From NCBI GenBank assembly GCA_905234625.1, contig CAJOIC010000010.1, positions 1 to 64,000 on the forward strand: DNA of 64,000 bases. Reading direction: 5' to 3'. The notes beneath the pieces are model-generated. The model was not told where the DNA came from and ran no database searches. It worked only from the letters and a program-made list of their open reading frames with translations. This stretch comes from an uncultured Oscillospiraceae bacterium. Lineage in GTDB: Bacteria; Bacillota; Clostridia; Oscillospirales; Oscillospiraceae. A program made the translations under genes and the position numbers. Within the stretch, counting starts at the first letter, position 1. The number at the start of each line of letters is the position of its first letter. Positions 56,157-64,000 of this stretch are shown in pieces.

Positions 56157-57554
56157 TTATTCGGATGAAAACAGCTCTCCCGCTGCGGCGATCACCGCCT
56201 CCGCCGCCGTTCGGGACACCAGCATGTACCGATCGCCGCCCACGATGCAGAGACAGTGGGCGCTGTCATAGCTCCGCAGCTCCAGCTCCGCCGGGACGGA
56301 CTCCGCGTCCTTCCACCGCAGCTCCGCCCGCAGGAGTGTCTGCCGTCCCTCCCCGGGAGAGGACACTGCCTCCGCCGGGAGCCCCGCCAGGGAGACGAGC
56401 CAGTCCTCCACGGCGTCCGTATCCAGCACCCAGCCGTTCATGGACCAGATCACGTCCGTCACCGCCACCGACCCGTCCCCCACGGGCCGCTCCGTCTCCT
56501 CCTCCAGCCGCAGCAGCTCGTACTCCGTCCCGCCCAGGGTCACCGCCGCGGAGGCGATGTCCTCTGTGTCCAGGGTCAGGGCCGCCGCCACTGTCAGCCG
56601 GTCCCAGTCCGGGTACATCAGGGTGTCCGCCGCCAGGGCCGAGGTGAGATATACCGCGTCGGAGCCGGAGATCGAGGCGTATATCCCGCCCTCCGCGTAA
56701 TCCCCGAAGGCCACGGAAAAGGCCGCCTCCTTCCCGGTTTCGTCCAGGTACTTCACCTCCGCCGTCAGCTGGGGCTCATCCAGCCCGTAAAGCCCGGGCT
56801 CCGTCCCCTTCCAGTCCACGCAGCGGTCCAGGGCCGTGTCCAGCAGGGGCTCCAGGAGGTCCCGCACCCGCTCCTGCTCCAGAGGGACGGCGGCGCCTCC
56901 GTCCGAGCGGTACCATCCCGTGCCCCCGTCGCTGCGCACCCGGTAGGCGATGCGATAGCTCCCCGCCTCCGAGGCGACGGAAAGCTCCGTCACCGCCGTC
57001 AGCTCCGCCGGGATCTCATCCAGGGCCAAAAGCTCGTCCAGCCCCACCCGGAACGCCGCCAGGGATCCCTTCTCCAGGTACACCGTGTCCTCCCCGTCCC
57101 GCCGGACGTAGTACTCCCCGGTGACGCTCATGTTTCCCACCTCATAGGAGGCCGCCGTCTCCGAGGTGGCGGCGATGACCGTGAGGGACGGGGGCTTCAG
57201 GCCGTACCGCTCCATGTCCGTCACATCCTCCACCGCCATGGCCGCCGTGGCGGATGCTGCGGCCTCCGCCAGCGCCTCCGCCGCTTCCGGGTCGATGGGG
57301 CAGTTGGGGTCGTCCGCGTCCTCCCAGAGGCCCGAGTCACGCTCCCGGCGGAGATTGACGGTCTGTCCCTCCCAGGACCAGGACAGGGCGGTGAGCTCCT
57401 CCGCCGTCCCCACCGCCAGGGAGATGGGCTCGGTCGAGGGCTCCGGCTCCGCCGCAGCATCCCGGAGACCCGCGGTGGGATCGGCCAGCAGCCACGCCCC
57501 CGCCAGCACCGCTGCCGAGAGCACGAACATGGTAAATTTCGCCCTCTGTTTCAT
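56157..57554 (-). CDS. DUF4340 domain protein
   Basis: The 465-residue protein has an N-terminal hydrophobic segment (residues 7-26, FTMFVLSAAVLAGAWLLA) that can be a signal anchor, then repeated beta-rich units typical of DUF4340 (LTALSWSWEGQTVNL, DRLTVAAALTLDTEDIASAAVTL). DUF4340 genes often lie next to Gld-type ABC transporters; none is here. The start ATG 57554 has AGAGG at good distance; a GTG nine bases upstream overlaps the Shine-Dalgarno. Function unknown. Confidence 0.85.
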   Translation of the reverse strand: MKQRAKFTMFVLSAAVLAGAWLLADPTAGLRDAAAEPEPSTEPISLAVGTAEELTALSWSWEGQTVNLRRERDSGLWEDADDPNCPIDPEAAEALAEAAASATAAMAVEDVTDMERYGLKPPSLTVIAATSETAASYEVGNMSVTGEYYVRRDGEDTVYLEKGSLAAFRVGLDELLALDEIPAELTAVTELSVASEAGSYRIAYRVRSDGGTGWYRSDGGAAVPLEQERVRDLLEPLLDTALDRCVDWKGTEPGLYGLDEPQLTAEVKYLDETGKEAAFSVAFGDYAEGGIYASISGSDAVYLTSALAADTLMYPDWDRLTVAAALTLDTEDIASAAVTLGGTEYELLRLEEETERPVGDGSVAVTDVIWSMNGWVLDTDAVEDWLVSLAGLPAEAVSSPGEGRQTLLRAELRWKDAESVPAELELRSYDSAHCLCIVGGDRYMLVSRTAAEAVIAAAGELFSSE

Positions 57555-57675
57555 GATATCCACCTCTTATGCCGTTTGCCGGATCTACATGACCGAATAT
57601 AGCACGCCCCGCCCGACAAACCCGTCGAACCGGGCAACTTTTCCGTGACCTATGCAAAAATCCGCAAATCTGTGC

Positions 57676-57681
57676 TATAAT
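57676..57681 (+). promoter_or_regulatory. -10 box of the trmB transcript
   Basis: TATAAT at 57676-57681; the matching -35 (TGCAAA, 17 bases upstream) is weak. The trmB ATG is at 57723 after CGGAGGAG. Confidence 0.5.
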
Positions 57682-57722
57682 CGTTGGCGTTACGATCAAA
57701 TACAGCGGAGGAGCCCGACCAT

Positions 57723-58433
57723 ATGAGAATGCGAAACAAGAAAAACCTCGCCCCCCGGATGGAGAAATGCGCCGCCGTCCAGGTGTTCGGGCCGGAGGAG
57801 AACCGGGGCCGCTGGAGCACGCTCCTGCCGGGCTGCGGAGAGGTCCGGGCGGAGATGGGCTGCGGCAAGGGACAGTTCACCGCCGGCGTCGCCCGGCAGA
57901 GCCCCGAGGCCCTCATCGTCGCCCTGGAGAAGGTCCCGAACGCCATGGTCACCGCCATGGAGCGGGTCATGGAGGAGGGCATCGAAAACGTCCGCTTCAT
58001 CGACGGCGACGTAGCCGCCCTGCGGGAGATCTTCGCCCCCGGAGAGGTCTCGGTCATCTACATAAACTTCCCGGACCCCTGGCCCCGGAAGAAGGAGACG
58101 AAGCACCGCCTCACCGCCCCCGCCTTCCTGGCCATGTATTGGGACATCCTGCCCGTAGGCGGCCGGATCGAATATAAGACCGACCAGGCCTGGCTCTTCG
58201 AGTGGTCCCTGGAGCAGTTTTCCTACATGGGCTTCCGTCTGTCGGAGGTCACCCGGGACCTCCACGGCGGCGGCGTCACCGGCATCATGACGAATTACGA
58301 GGAGCGCTTCCACGCTCAGGGCGTGCCCATCTGCCGCTGCGTGGCGGAGAAGACCGAGGACCGTCCCGCCACCCCCGTGCCGGACAAGGAGGTCTTCGCC
58401 GCCGGAAAGACCGAGCTCACCGCCGGGACGTGA
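57723..58433 (+). CDS. trmB: tRNA (guanine-N7-)-methyltransferase
   Basis: The 236-residue SAM enzyme methylates G46 of tRNA. It has the SAM motif EMGCGKGQF and the TrmB catalytic motif NFPDPWPRKKETKHRL. The start ATG 57723 (MRMRNKKNLAP) follows GGAGGAG; the frame upstream includes the promoter. Its TGA overlaps the ATG of the acyltransferase gene by one base. Confidence 0.95.
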   Translation: MRMRNKKNLAPRMEKCAAVQVFGPEENRGRWSTLLPGCGEVRAEMGCGKGQFTAGVARQSPEALIVALEKVPNAMVTAMERVMEEGIENVRFIDGDVAALREIFAPGEVSVIYINFPDPWPRKKETKHRLTAPAFLAMYWDILPVGGRIEYKTDQAWLFEWSLEQFSYMGFRLSEVTRDLHGGGVTGIMTNYEERFHAQGVPICRCVAEKTEDRPATPVPDKEVFAAGKTELTAGT

Positions 58434-59584
58434 TGGAGCGCTCGAGGAATTACCTGGCCGCGGCGGACCTTCTGCGGGTCACGGCCATCTGCCTCGTGGG
58501 CTGGTACCATATCTGGCAGCAGAGCTGGCTGGACCCCGGCTTTCACGTCGGCTCATATTATGTTAACTTACAGCAGGTAGTGCGCAACGGCTATATGATG
58601 GTGGACATTCTGCTGGTATTGTCCGGATTTTTACTGGCTCTCCCCTATGCCAACGCCCGGATGGGACGCGCCGTCCGTCCAACCGCAAAATCGTTTTATG
58701 TAAAGCGATTCTGGCGCATCGTCCCCTCCTATGTTCTGGCGATCCTGCTGACCCTCTTTTTCTGGGCGCTGCCCCAGGGGCTTTACGCCGGTCCCGGCGC
58801 GGCGGTGAAGGACCTGCTGGCCCACCTCACCTTCACCCACAATCTCTTTTCGGACACGTATTTCTTTACGCCGCTGCCCGGGGTGCTGTGGACCATGGGG
58901 GTGGAGGTACAATTCTACCTGCTGTTTCCCCTCATCGCCCTGTTTTACGAGGACCGGCCCTGGCTCACCTGCCTGTTTTTGACGGCAGCGGCCCTGTGCT
59001 TCCGGCTGTGGGTGTATTTTCAGAGCGGCACGGTGATGCTGGTGAACCAGCTGCCGGCCATGCTGGATCTGTTCGCCTGCGGCATGGCGGCGGCGTGGGT
59101 ATATGCCAGGCTCTCGGTCCGGAGGCTCCCGGAGGGCGCCCGATGGGCCTTGGCGGCGGGGGCGCTGCTGGCGCTGTGCGTCATCCTCCAGCTCCTGTAC
59201 AGGCAGACCCTGGGGGACGGGGACACGGTCCGGCGGGGCCAGCTCCTCCTGCGGCTGCCTCTGGGGATCGCGGGGGGCGCGTTCCTCCTGTGCGGCTGTC
59301 TGGGGCCATCGACCCTGTCCGCCGGGCTGGGAAATCCCGTCACAAAATTCCTCTCCGCGGTCAGCTACAATTTTTACATCTGGCATCAGTTCATCGCCGT
59401 GCGCCTCAAGGCGCTGCACATCCCGCCCTACGCGTCGGAGTCCCCCAACATGGCGGCGGAGCAGCCCTGGATGACCCGGTACACGCTCCTGTGCTTTGCC
59501 GCCGCCATGGCCGTCGCTGCGGCGGTCACCTTCCTCTGGGAGCGCCCCATCTACAAAAAAGCCACGCGGACCCTCGGTCAGTAG
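58433..59584 (+). CDS. Acyltransferase family 3 membrane protein
   Basis: The 383-residue protein has about ten transmembrane helices and the family motifs: AADLLRVTAICLVGWYHIW near the N-terminus (His in WYHIW) and FWRIVPSYVLAILLTLFFW. OafA/YrhL-type proteins O-acetylate cell wall or polysaccharide. It is translationally coupled to trmB (TGATG). The C-terminus has no extra SGNH domain. Confidence 0.9.
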   Translation: MERSRNYLAAADLLRVTAICLVGWYHIWQQSWLDPGFHVGSYYVNLQQVVRNGYMMVDILLVLSGFLLALPYANARMGRAVRPTAKSFYVKRFWRIVPSYVLAILLTLFFWALPQGLYAGPGAAVKDLLAHLTFTHNLFSDTYFFTPLPGVLWTMGVEVQFYLLFPLIALFYEDRPWLTCLFLTAAALCFRLWVYFQSGTVMLVNQLPAMLDLFACGMAAAWVYARLSVRRLPEGARWALAAGALLALCVILQLLYRQTLGDGDTVRRGQLLLRLPLGIAGGAFLLCGCLGPSTLSAGLGNPVTKFLSAVSYNFYIWHQFIAVRLKALHIPPYASESPNMAAEQPWMTRYTLLCFAAAMAVAAAVTFLWERPIYKKATRTLGQ

Positions 59585-59655
59585 CCGAAGGCCCGCGATT
59601 TTATTTTGCAGCGCGGTTTTGCCGGACGGAGCAGGGCAGGTTGTGGAACAGGGGT

Positions 59656-59735
59656 GGAACAGGGGACGGTTCTGTGTTCTGGAACAGGGGACGGTTCTGT
59701 GTTCCAAAATGGAACATAGAACCGTCCCCTGTTCC
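59656..59735. repeat. REP-like palindrome cluster
   Basis: Two direct copies of GGAACAGGGGACGGTTCTGT(GTTC) at 59656-59679 and 59681-59705, and an inverted copy at 59711-59735. The last two form a 25-bp stem with 24 matches and loop AAAAT. GGGGACGGTTCT palindromes are common dispersed repeats in clostridia. Confidence 0.9.
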
Positions 59736-59741
59736 ACCTGC

Positions 59742-59807
59742 CCTGTTCCACCTGCACCACCCGGCCGTTCCCTGTTCCACCTGCACCACCCGGCCGTTCC
59801 CTGTTCC
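59742..59807. repeat. Tandem 29-bp repeat
   Basis: Two exact 29-bp units (59742-59770 and 59771-59799) beginning CCTGTTCCACCTGCACCACC, then the first eight bases of a third. They abut the REP-like cluster and reach to the O-antigen-ligase gene stop. Confidence 0.9.
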
Positions 59808-59811
59808 AAAT

Positions 59812-61134
59812 TCACTCGACCGGTTCCTCCTGCCGGTCTTCCTTCCGCTCCGGGGACTCCAGCAGGGCCCAGAGCACGAACAGCATGGGCGTGGTCAGGC
59901 ACAGTCCGATGCTGAAAAAGTCCTGGACCATGAAGCACAGGAAGGCGCTGCCCAAAGCCGGGTACAGGGCGCCGGACGTCCGGCGGCGGAACCAGGTGAC
60001 GAGGCTGCACGCCGCCGCCCCCACATACGCCAGGACACCGATGAGGCCGATGCTCATGAAATATCCCAGGTACACATTGTGGGTATTGCCCACCACCACC
60101 ACACGCTCCTTGCCCAGGGCCTCGATATACCGGCTCCAGCGGATATCGATCCGCTGGGAGTTGGTGCCGGGACCGCCTCCCAGCCAGAGCGTTTCCTTCG
60201 CCAGGAGCCAGCACTGCTTCCAGATCTGGCCCCGGTGGGACCCGAACTCGTCAGACAGATGCCCGTGGAGCACCTGGGACATCTCCCACAGGGTGCCGGA
60301 GGTCCCCGGCCAGAAGTACAGCGCCGCCAGACCCGCCAGGGTCCCGCCGCCGGAGACGCAGGCCGCGATCCGGGACGCCCTCCGGTCCCGCAGGACCATG
60401 GGGACCGTCGCCAGCAGACAGACCGCGACGCCGAACACCCCCGCGTCGATATCGCAGGTGGCCAGCACTCCCAGCGCCAGGGCGCCGGGCAGGAGCAGAA
60501 AGGTGTCCGCGGTATGCTCCGACAGGATGGCGAACACGATGAGGAGCGGCGCCGCGAGGCAGAGATACCCCGCCAGCAGGCCGGTGTTTCCGATGGTGCC
60601 GAGGAACGGGGCGTTCATGGCCTCGTATTTATCGTAGTAATTCAGCCCCTCGGGATAGAGCCGGAAGGGATCCAGCCCGCCCAGCTGGAGCACCGCGATG
60701 ACGCAGCACACCGTGCAGGCGGCGCCCATCACCCAGACATACCGGCGGCGGGGCGTCCCCAGGAAGGTCACGCCGAAGAAGATGACGCCGTACAGGAGGG
60801 TGGTGACATAGCCGTCGAACCGGTCCGCCCCTATAAGGCAGATCTCCCCGTACTCCGAGAAGACGGCGGACAGGGCGCCCATCAGGAGAAACAGCGCGAT
60901 GGCAAGATGGGCGGGCCTCGGTTCCACGTGATACCGCTCGCCCCGGATGAGTCCGATCACCAGCAGCACCGCCGCCGCCGCGAACCAGACGCAGACGGCG
61001 TAGACGAGGAAGTGGAACTTCGCCGCGGTGATGGCGGTATAGGCATGGACACGGAAGCCCACGAACAGGGGGAACAGGCCCAGCATCACCATTATGAACT
61101 TGTCCGTGATCCAGCGCGCGCTCCTCAGAAACAT
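59812..61134 (-). CDS. O-antigen ligase/polymerase-like membrane protein
   Basis: The 440-residue protein has about ten to twelve transmembrane helices and a long outside loop with the Wzy/WaaL features (SHRGQIWKQCWLLAKETLWLGGGPGTN and NTHNVYLGYFMSIGLIG). Such enzymes join polysaccharide chains at the outer face of the membrane. Start ATG 61134 (MFLRSARW) follows CGGAGGTG. No other polysaccharide genes lie close except the acyltransferase. Confidence 0.85.
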   Translation of the reverse strand: MFLRSARWITDKFIMVMLGLFPLFVGFRVHAYTAITAAKFHFLVYAVCVWFAAAAVLLVIGLIRGERYHVEPRPAHLAIALFLLMGALSAVFSEYGEICLIGADRFDGYVTTLLYGVIFFGVTFLGTPRRRYVWVMGAACTVCCVIAVLQLGGLDPFRLYPEGLNYYDKYEAMNAPFLGTIGNTGLLAGYLCLAAPLLIVFAILSEHTADTFLLLPGALALGVLATCDIDAGVFGVAVCLLATVPMVLRDRRASRIAACVSGGGTLAGLAALYFWPGTSGTLWEMSQVLHGHLSDEFGSHRGQIWKQCWLLAKETLWLGGGPGTNSQRIDIRWSRYIEALGKERVVVVGNTHNVYLGYFMSIGLIGVLAYVGAAACSLVTWFRRRTSGALYPALGSAFLCFMVQDFFSIGLCLTTPMLFVLWALLESPERKEDRQEEPVE

Positions 61135-61204
61135 GGCACACCTCCGACGGGCTCTTTCTCCGATCATACCACAGCGGCGGGCCGTTTGCAAACCGGAGCC
61201 CAGG

Positions 61205-61234
61205 TTGACACATATAGATATTATATGTTACAAT
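61205..61234 (+). promoter_or_regulatory. Promoter of the C1 protease gene
   Basis: TTGACA (61205-61210), 18-base spacer, TACAAT (61229-61234), 39 bases before the ATG. Only weak GGAG lies before the start. Confidence 0.75.
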
Positions 61235-61272
61235 CCGGTTACAGCATAGACTGATCCAACGGAGTTCATACC

Positions 61273-63936
61273 ATGAAGCTAAAACAGCTCCTGGCGCTGC
61301 TGCTGGCGGCGGCCCTCCTGGGAGGGGTCCCCGCCCTCGCCTATGGCGAGGAAGCGCCCGCGCCGGACGACATATTCATATTGGGGGAATCCTCCGCGTA
61401 CGGCGATATCGCCTTCGGGGAGGCGCCTGCCGATGCCGGAAGCACCATGACCTCCCGCCGCTTCGCCACCTACGGCGCGGCGTTCTCCTCCGGCGGCACG
61501 CCCTCCCGCTATGATCCCCGGGAGAGCGGCGTCACCGCTCCCATCCGCACCCAGGGCAGCTGGAGCACCTGCTGGGCTATCGCCGCCATGACCGCGGCGG
61601 AGCTGGACGGACTGAACAGCGGTCTTCTCGGTGTCTCCGCGGACCTGAGCGAGCGGCACCTCATCTACTTCCTCTCCCATCAGACCGACGATCCCCTGGG
61701 CAATTCCTCGGGCGACTTCAACACCTATCCCGACTTCTGGGTGACGAAGGGAGGCAACCCCGTCATCGCCACCATGACCCTGGCCAACTGGCACGGCGCG
61801 GCCGACGAGACCGCCACCGCCTCCCCTTACAGCGGCCTCTCCTCCTCCGACAGTCTGGATGCCGCCTACGCCTATACCGATGTTCTCCACCTGGAGAACA
61901 CCTACGCCCTGGATATCTCCACCGCCGCCGGACGGCAGACCCTGAAGTCCATGCTGCTCCAGCACGGCGCGGCGGTGCTGTGCCTGTATTACAGCAGCAC
62001 CTATCTCTTCTCGGGATCTCCCTCCGCCCAGGCTGCCCAGCCCGAGGATCCTACGGACCCCGACGATCCCGAGACCCCCATCGACGTGGACCCCGACGAT
62101 CCCGTCATCGACGCCGAGGCGGCCCCGGAGGACGGTCCTCTGCCGGAGGAAGGTCCTCAGTCCGAGGACGATACCCAGCCGGAAGAAAGTCCTCTGCCGG
62201 AGGCGGGTCCTCAGTCCGAGGACGATACCCAGCCGGAAGAAGCTCCTCCGCCGGAAAACGACACTCCGCCCGAGGATGAGCCCCTCCCCGAGGAAAGCCC
62301 CCTGCCCGAAGGGGACGTTCCGGAGGCGCCGGACGCCGACGCATCCTCCGACGCCGCCGGACTGGACGGCGCACCGGAGGCCGGGGAGCTCCCGGAGGAC
62401 ATGGACGATCCCTCCGACAGCTCGGAGGACCCCGATCCGGAGGATGCCCCCGAAACGGACAGCGCCATCCCCCGGGAGGACGCACCCGAAGCGGACGGCG
62501 CCTCCGAGGCGGACGATTACACCGTCTGCTACTACCAGAACAGCGTCTCCTCCACCAGCCACGAGGTGGTCATCGTGGGCTGGGACGACAGCTATCCCGC
62601 CGAGAATTTCGGCTATTCCGCCGGCGGCGCGGTGCCCCCGGGGGACGGCGCGTGGCTCTGCCAGAACTCCTATGGGGAGAAATGGGCCAAGGGGGATGGC
62701 TATTTCTGGGTGTCCTATTATGACGCCTCCGTCTCCTATCCCTCCGGCGGCACCATTTCCGGGCGCGTCACCGTGTTCGACTTCGCCTCCCCGGACAATT
62801 ACGAGAACAACTACGAATACGACGGCGCCGTGGTCCTGGGCTACGTGAACGACACCATCGACGGCAAGGGCGTCTCCACCACCACGGCGGGGAGCTCCAC
62901 CCTGCGCTGGTACGCCAACATCTTCACCGCCTCGGCAAACGGTCAGCCCCGGGGCACGGAGGCCCTCCGGGCCGTATCCACCTATACCTACCGTCCGGGC
63001 GTCTCCTACACGCTCTCGGTGTATACGGGCCTTACCGATCCCGCCGATCCCCTCTCCGGCATCCTGGCGGCGGAGCTCTCCGGCTCCTTCCCCTACGCCG
63101 GGTATCACACCGTTCCCCTGCCGGAGAGCGTCTCCCTGCAGGAGGGAGAGCTGTTTTCCGTTGTGTTTCGGGTGGGCATGGCCTCTGACCGCACCCTGTT
63201 CGTCCCCGCCTGCATCGTCAGCTCCCCCGCCACCACCGCGAACCCCTGGTACAGCACCAACGAGACCCTGGCCGGACAGAGCTTCATCTCCATGGACGGG
63301 TCCGTCTTCATCGACTGCAAGACCCTGAAAAACGAGCCCAACGTCCGCATCAAGGCCTTCACGGACAACACGGACCCGGTCTTCCCCTTCCGTGACGTGG
63401 GCGAAGACGCCTGGTATCACGACGACGTATACGCCGCGTGGCTGGGGTATCTCGTAAACGGCACCGCCGCCGACACCTACTCCCCCGCTCAGCCCGCCAC
63501 CCGGGCCCAGGTCGTCACCGTTCTCTGGCGGCTCCTGGGTCAGCCCGCTCCGGATACGGCCGCGCCCTTCTCCGATGTGTCTGAGGGCGACTGGTACGCC
63601 GACGCCGTGGCCTGGGCCGGAGAGAACGGCGTGGTGAACGGCTATGCCGACGGTTCCTTCCACCCCAACGCCGTCATCAGCCGGCAGGACCTGCTGACGA
63701 TCCTGTACCGCTTCGCCGCCCGGCAGGGCATGGACACCTCCGGCGCCGCGGACATCACCGCTTACAGTGACAGCGGCCTCGTGGGAGACTGGGCCGAGGA
63801 CGCCATGGCCTGGAGCCTTGCCTCCGGCCTGCAGCGGGGCGTCGCCTCCGGCGGCACGGTGCTCCTGGACCCCAGGGGCAGCGTCACCCGCGCCCAGCTG
63901 GCGGCCTTCCTGAACCGCTTCACCGGGCTGTCCTGA
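61273..63936 (+). CDS. Secreted papain-family (C1) protease with acidic insert and three SLH repeats
   Basis: The 887-residue protein has a signal peptide ([20 protein letters not shown]). The C1 core has Gln94/Cys100 (QGSWSTCWAIA), His430 (SHEVVIVGWDD) and Asn465 (QNSYGEKWAKGDGYFWVSY). Between Cys and His lies an extra stretch of about 160 residues rich in Pro, Glu and Asp (about residues 255-415), with an 18-residue tandem repeat. A beta-rich lectin-like domain follows (about 510-690). Three SLH units end the protein (FRDVGEDAWYHDDVYAAW, FSDVSEGDWYADAVAWA, and YSDSGLVGDWAEDAMAWS), which anchor it to the wall polymer. Related SLH proteases occur in clostridia. Confidence 0.92.
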   Translation: MKLKQLLALLLAAALLGGVPALAYGEEAPAPDDIFILGESSAYGDIAFGEAPADAGSTMTSRRFATYGAAFSSGGTPSRYDPRESGVTAPIRTQGSWSTCWAIAAMTAAELDGLNSGLLGVSADLSERHLIYFLSHQTDDPLGNSSGDFNTYPDFWVTKGGNPVIATMTLANWHGAADETATASPYSGLSSSDSLDAAYAYTDVLHLENTYALDISTAAGRQTLKSMLLQHGAAVLCLYYSSTYLFSGSPSAQAAQPEDPTDPDDPETPIDVDPDDPVIDAEAAPEDGPLPEEGPQSEDDTQPEESPLPEAGPQSEDDTQPEEAPPPENDTPPEDEPLPEESPLPEGDVPEAPDADASSDAAGLDGAPEAGELPEDMDDPSDSSEDPDPEDAPETDSAIPREDAPEADGASEADDYTVCYYQNSVSSTSHEVVIVGWDDSYPAENFGYSAGGAVPPGDGAWLCQNSYGEKWAKGDGYFWVSYYDASVSYPSGGTISGRVTVFDFASPDNYENNYEYDGAVVLGYVNDTIDGKGVSTTTAGSSTLRWYANIFTASANGQPRGTEALRAVSTYTYRPGVSYTLSVYTGLTDPADPLSGILAAELSGSFPYAGYHTVPLPESVSLQEGELFSVVFRVGMASDRTLFVPACIVSSPATTANPWYSTNETLAGQSFISMDGSVFIDCKTLKNEPNVRIKAFTDNTDPVFPFRDVGEDAWYHDDVYAAWLGYLVNGTAADTYSPAQPATRAQVVTVLWRLLGQPAPDTAAPFSDVSEGDWYADAVAWAGENGVVNGYADGSFHPNAVISRQDLLTILYRFAARQGMDTSGAADITAYSDSGLVGDWAEDAMAWSLASGLQRGVASGGTVLLDPRGSVTRAQLAAFLNRFTGLS
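62137..62244 (+). repeat. Coding tandem repeat, 2 x 54 bp, in the protease insert
   Basis: Two 54-bp units (62137-62190, 62191-62244) code PLPEEGPQSEDDTQPEES and PLPEAGPQSEDDTQPEEA; degenerate PLPEES units follow. Slippage could vary its length between strains. Confidence 0.85.
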
Positions 63937-63953
63937 ACCAAGTGAAAACCGAA

Positions 63954-63992
63954 AGCGCGGACCCTGCTTTTCCGGCGGGTCCGCGCTGTTTT
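63954..63992 (+). terminator. Terminator of the C1 protease gene
   Basis: Stem AGCGCGGACCC (63954-63964) with GGGTCCGCGCT (63977-63987) and a T-rich tail (GTTTTAATG), 18 bases past the stop. Confidence 0.85.
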
Positions 63993-64000
63993 AATGTTTT

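Noticed and set aside
59585-59811. A small protein or insertion sequence at the palindrome cluster
   Set aside because: No transposase or signal-bearing ORF is present; open frames there are made by the repeats themselves.

Overview
The window is about 64 kb of GC-rich chromosome from a Gram-positive, endospore-forming anaerobe, most likely a gut clostridium of the Oscillospiraceae/Ruminococcaceae type. The evidence is a spoIIAA-spoIIAB-sigF operon, a nine-gene V/A-type ATPase operon, GlgC/GlgD glycogen synthesis genes, S-layer-homology proteins, canonical sigma-A promoters with 17-base spacers, and strong AGGAGG ribosome binding sites. I see no tRNA, rRNA, CRISPR array, prophage or transposase. 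No gene-free stretch exceeds about 300 bases. All functions are read from sequence alone.

Layout. 0.1-3.4 kb: a DUF4349 lipoprotein, long-form HPF, and the sigma-F sporulation operon. 3.4-7.2 kb: trxB-like/trxA/valS. 7.3-11.7 kb (+ strand): glnS, cardiolipin synthase and a small secreted protein. 11.7-22.8 kb (- strand): corA, cysS, rimO, recX, recA, prmC, a DUF1385 protein, a histidine kinase/response regulator pair and a frameshifted lipoprotein. 23-27.4 kb: ilvE, an HD-GYP protein and a large secreted beta-helix-like protein. 27.5-33.9 kb: prs-pth-glgC-glgD-glgP, apparently one operon. 34-39 kb: an Fe-S/flavin enoate-reductase-like enzyme, an M19 dipeptidase, a phosphopantetheinyl transferase and an SLH/transglutaminase lipoprotein. 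39.2-45.4 kb: a cell-surface cluster of two beta-helix paralogues and a Cthe_2159-like lipoprotein. 45.4-46.3 kb: a DMT-family exporter with an abnormal 3' end. 46.4-54.9 kb: ntpHIKECFABD, a probable Na+-pumping V-ATPase. 55-61 kb: an E2-like protein with the catalytic His missing, a DUF4340 protein, trmB, acyltransferase-3 and an O-antigen-ligase-like protein. 61.3-63.9 kb: a C1-family protease with SLH repeats.

Most genes are housekeeping. The less ordinary material is: (i) a perfect 93-bp inverted repeat at positions 1-93 and 45406-45498 that carries a bidirectional terminator, bounds a 45-kb segment and supplies the last codons of the exporter; (ii) three 47-bp intercistronic repeats with constant ends and a variable, self-complementary core of fixed length; (iii) a family of three secreted beta-helix paralogues, one of which shares a short C-terminal module with a fourth secreted protein; (iv) a lipoprotein gene whose promoter predicts a leaderless mRNA; (v) a thioredoxin reductase without recognisable NADPH-binding motifs; and (vi) phased TTAC direct repeats upstream of the two-component operon. 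None of these proves a wholly new system; (i)-(iii) are the best candidates for follow-up.
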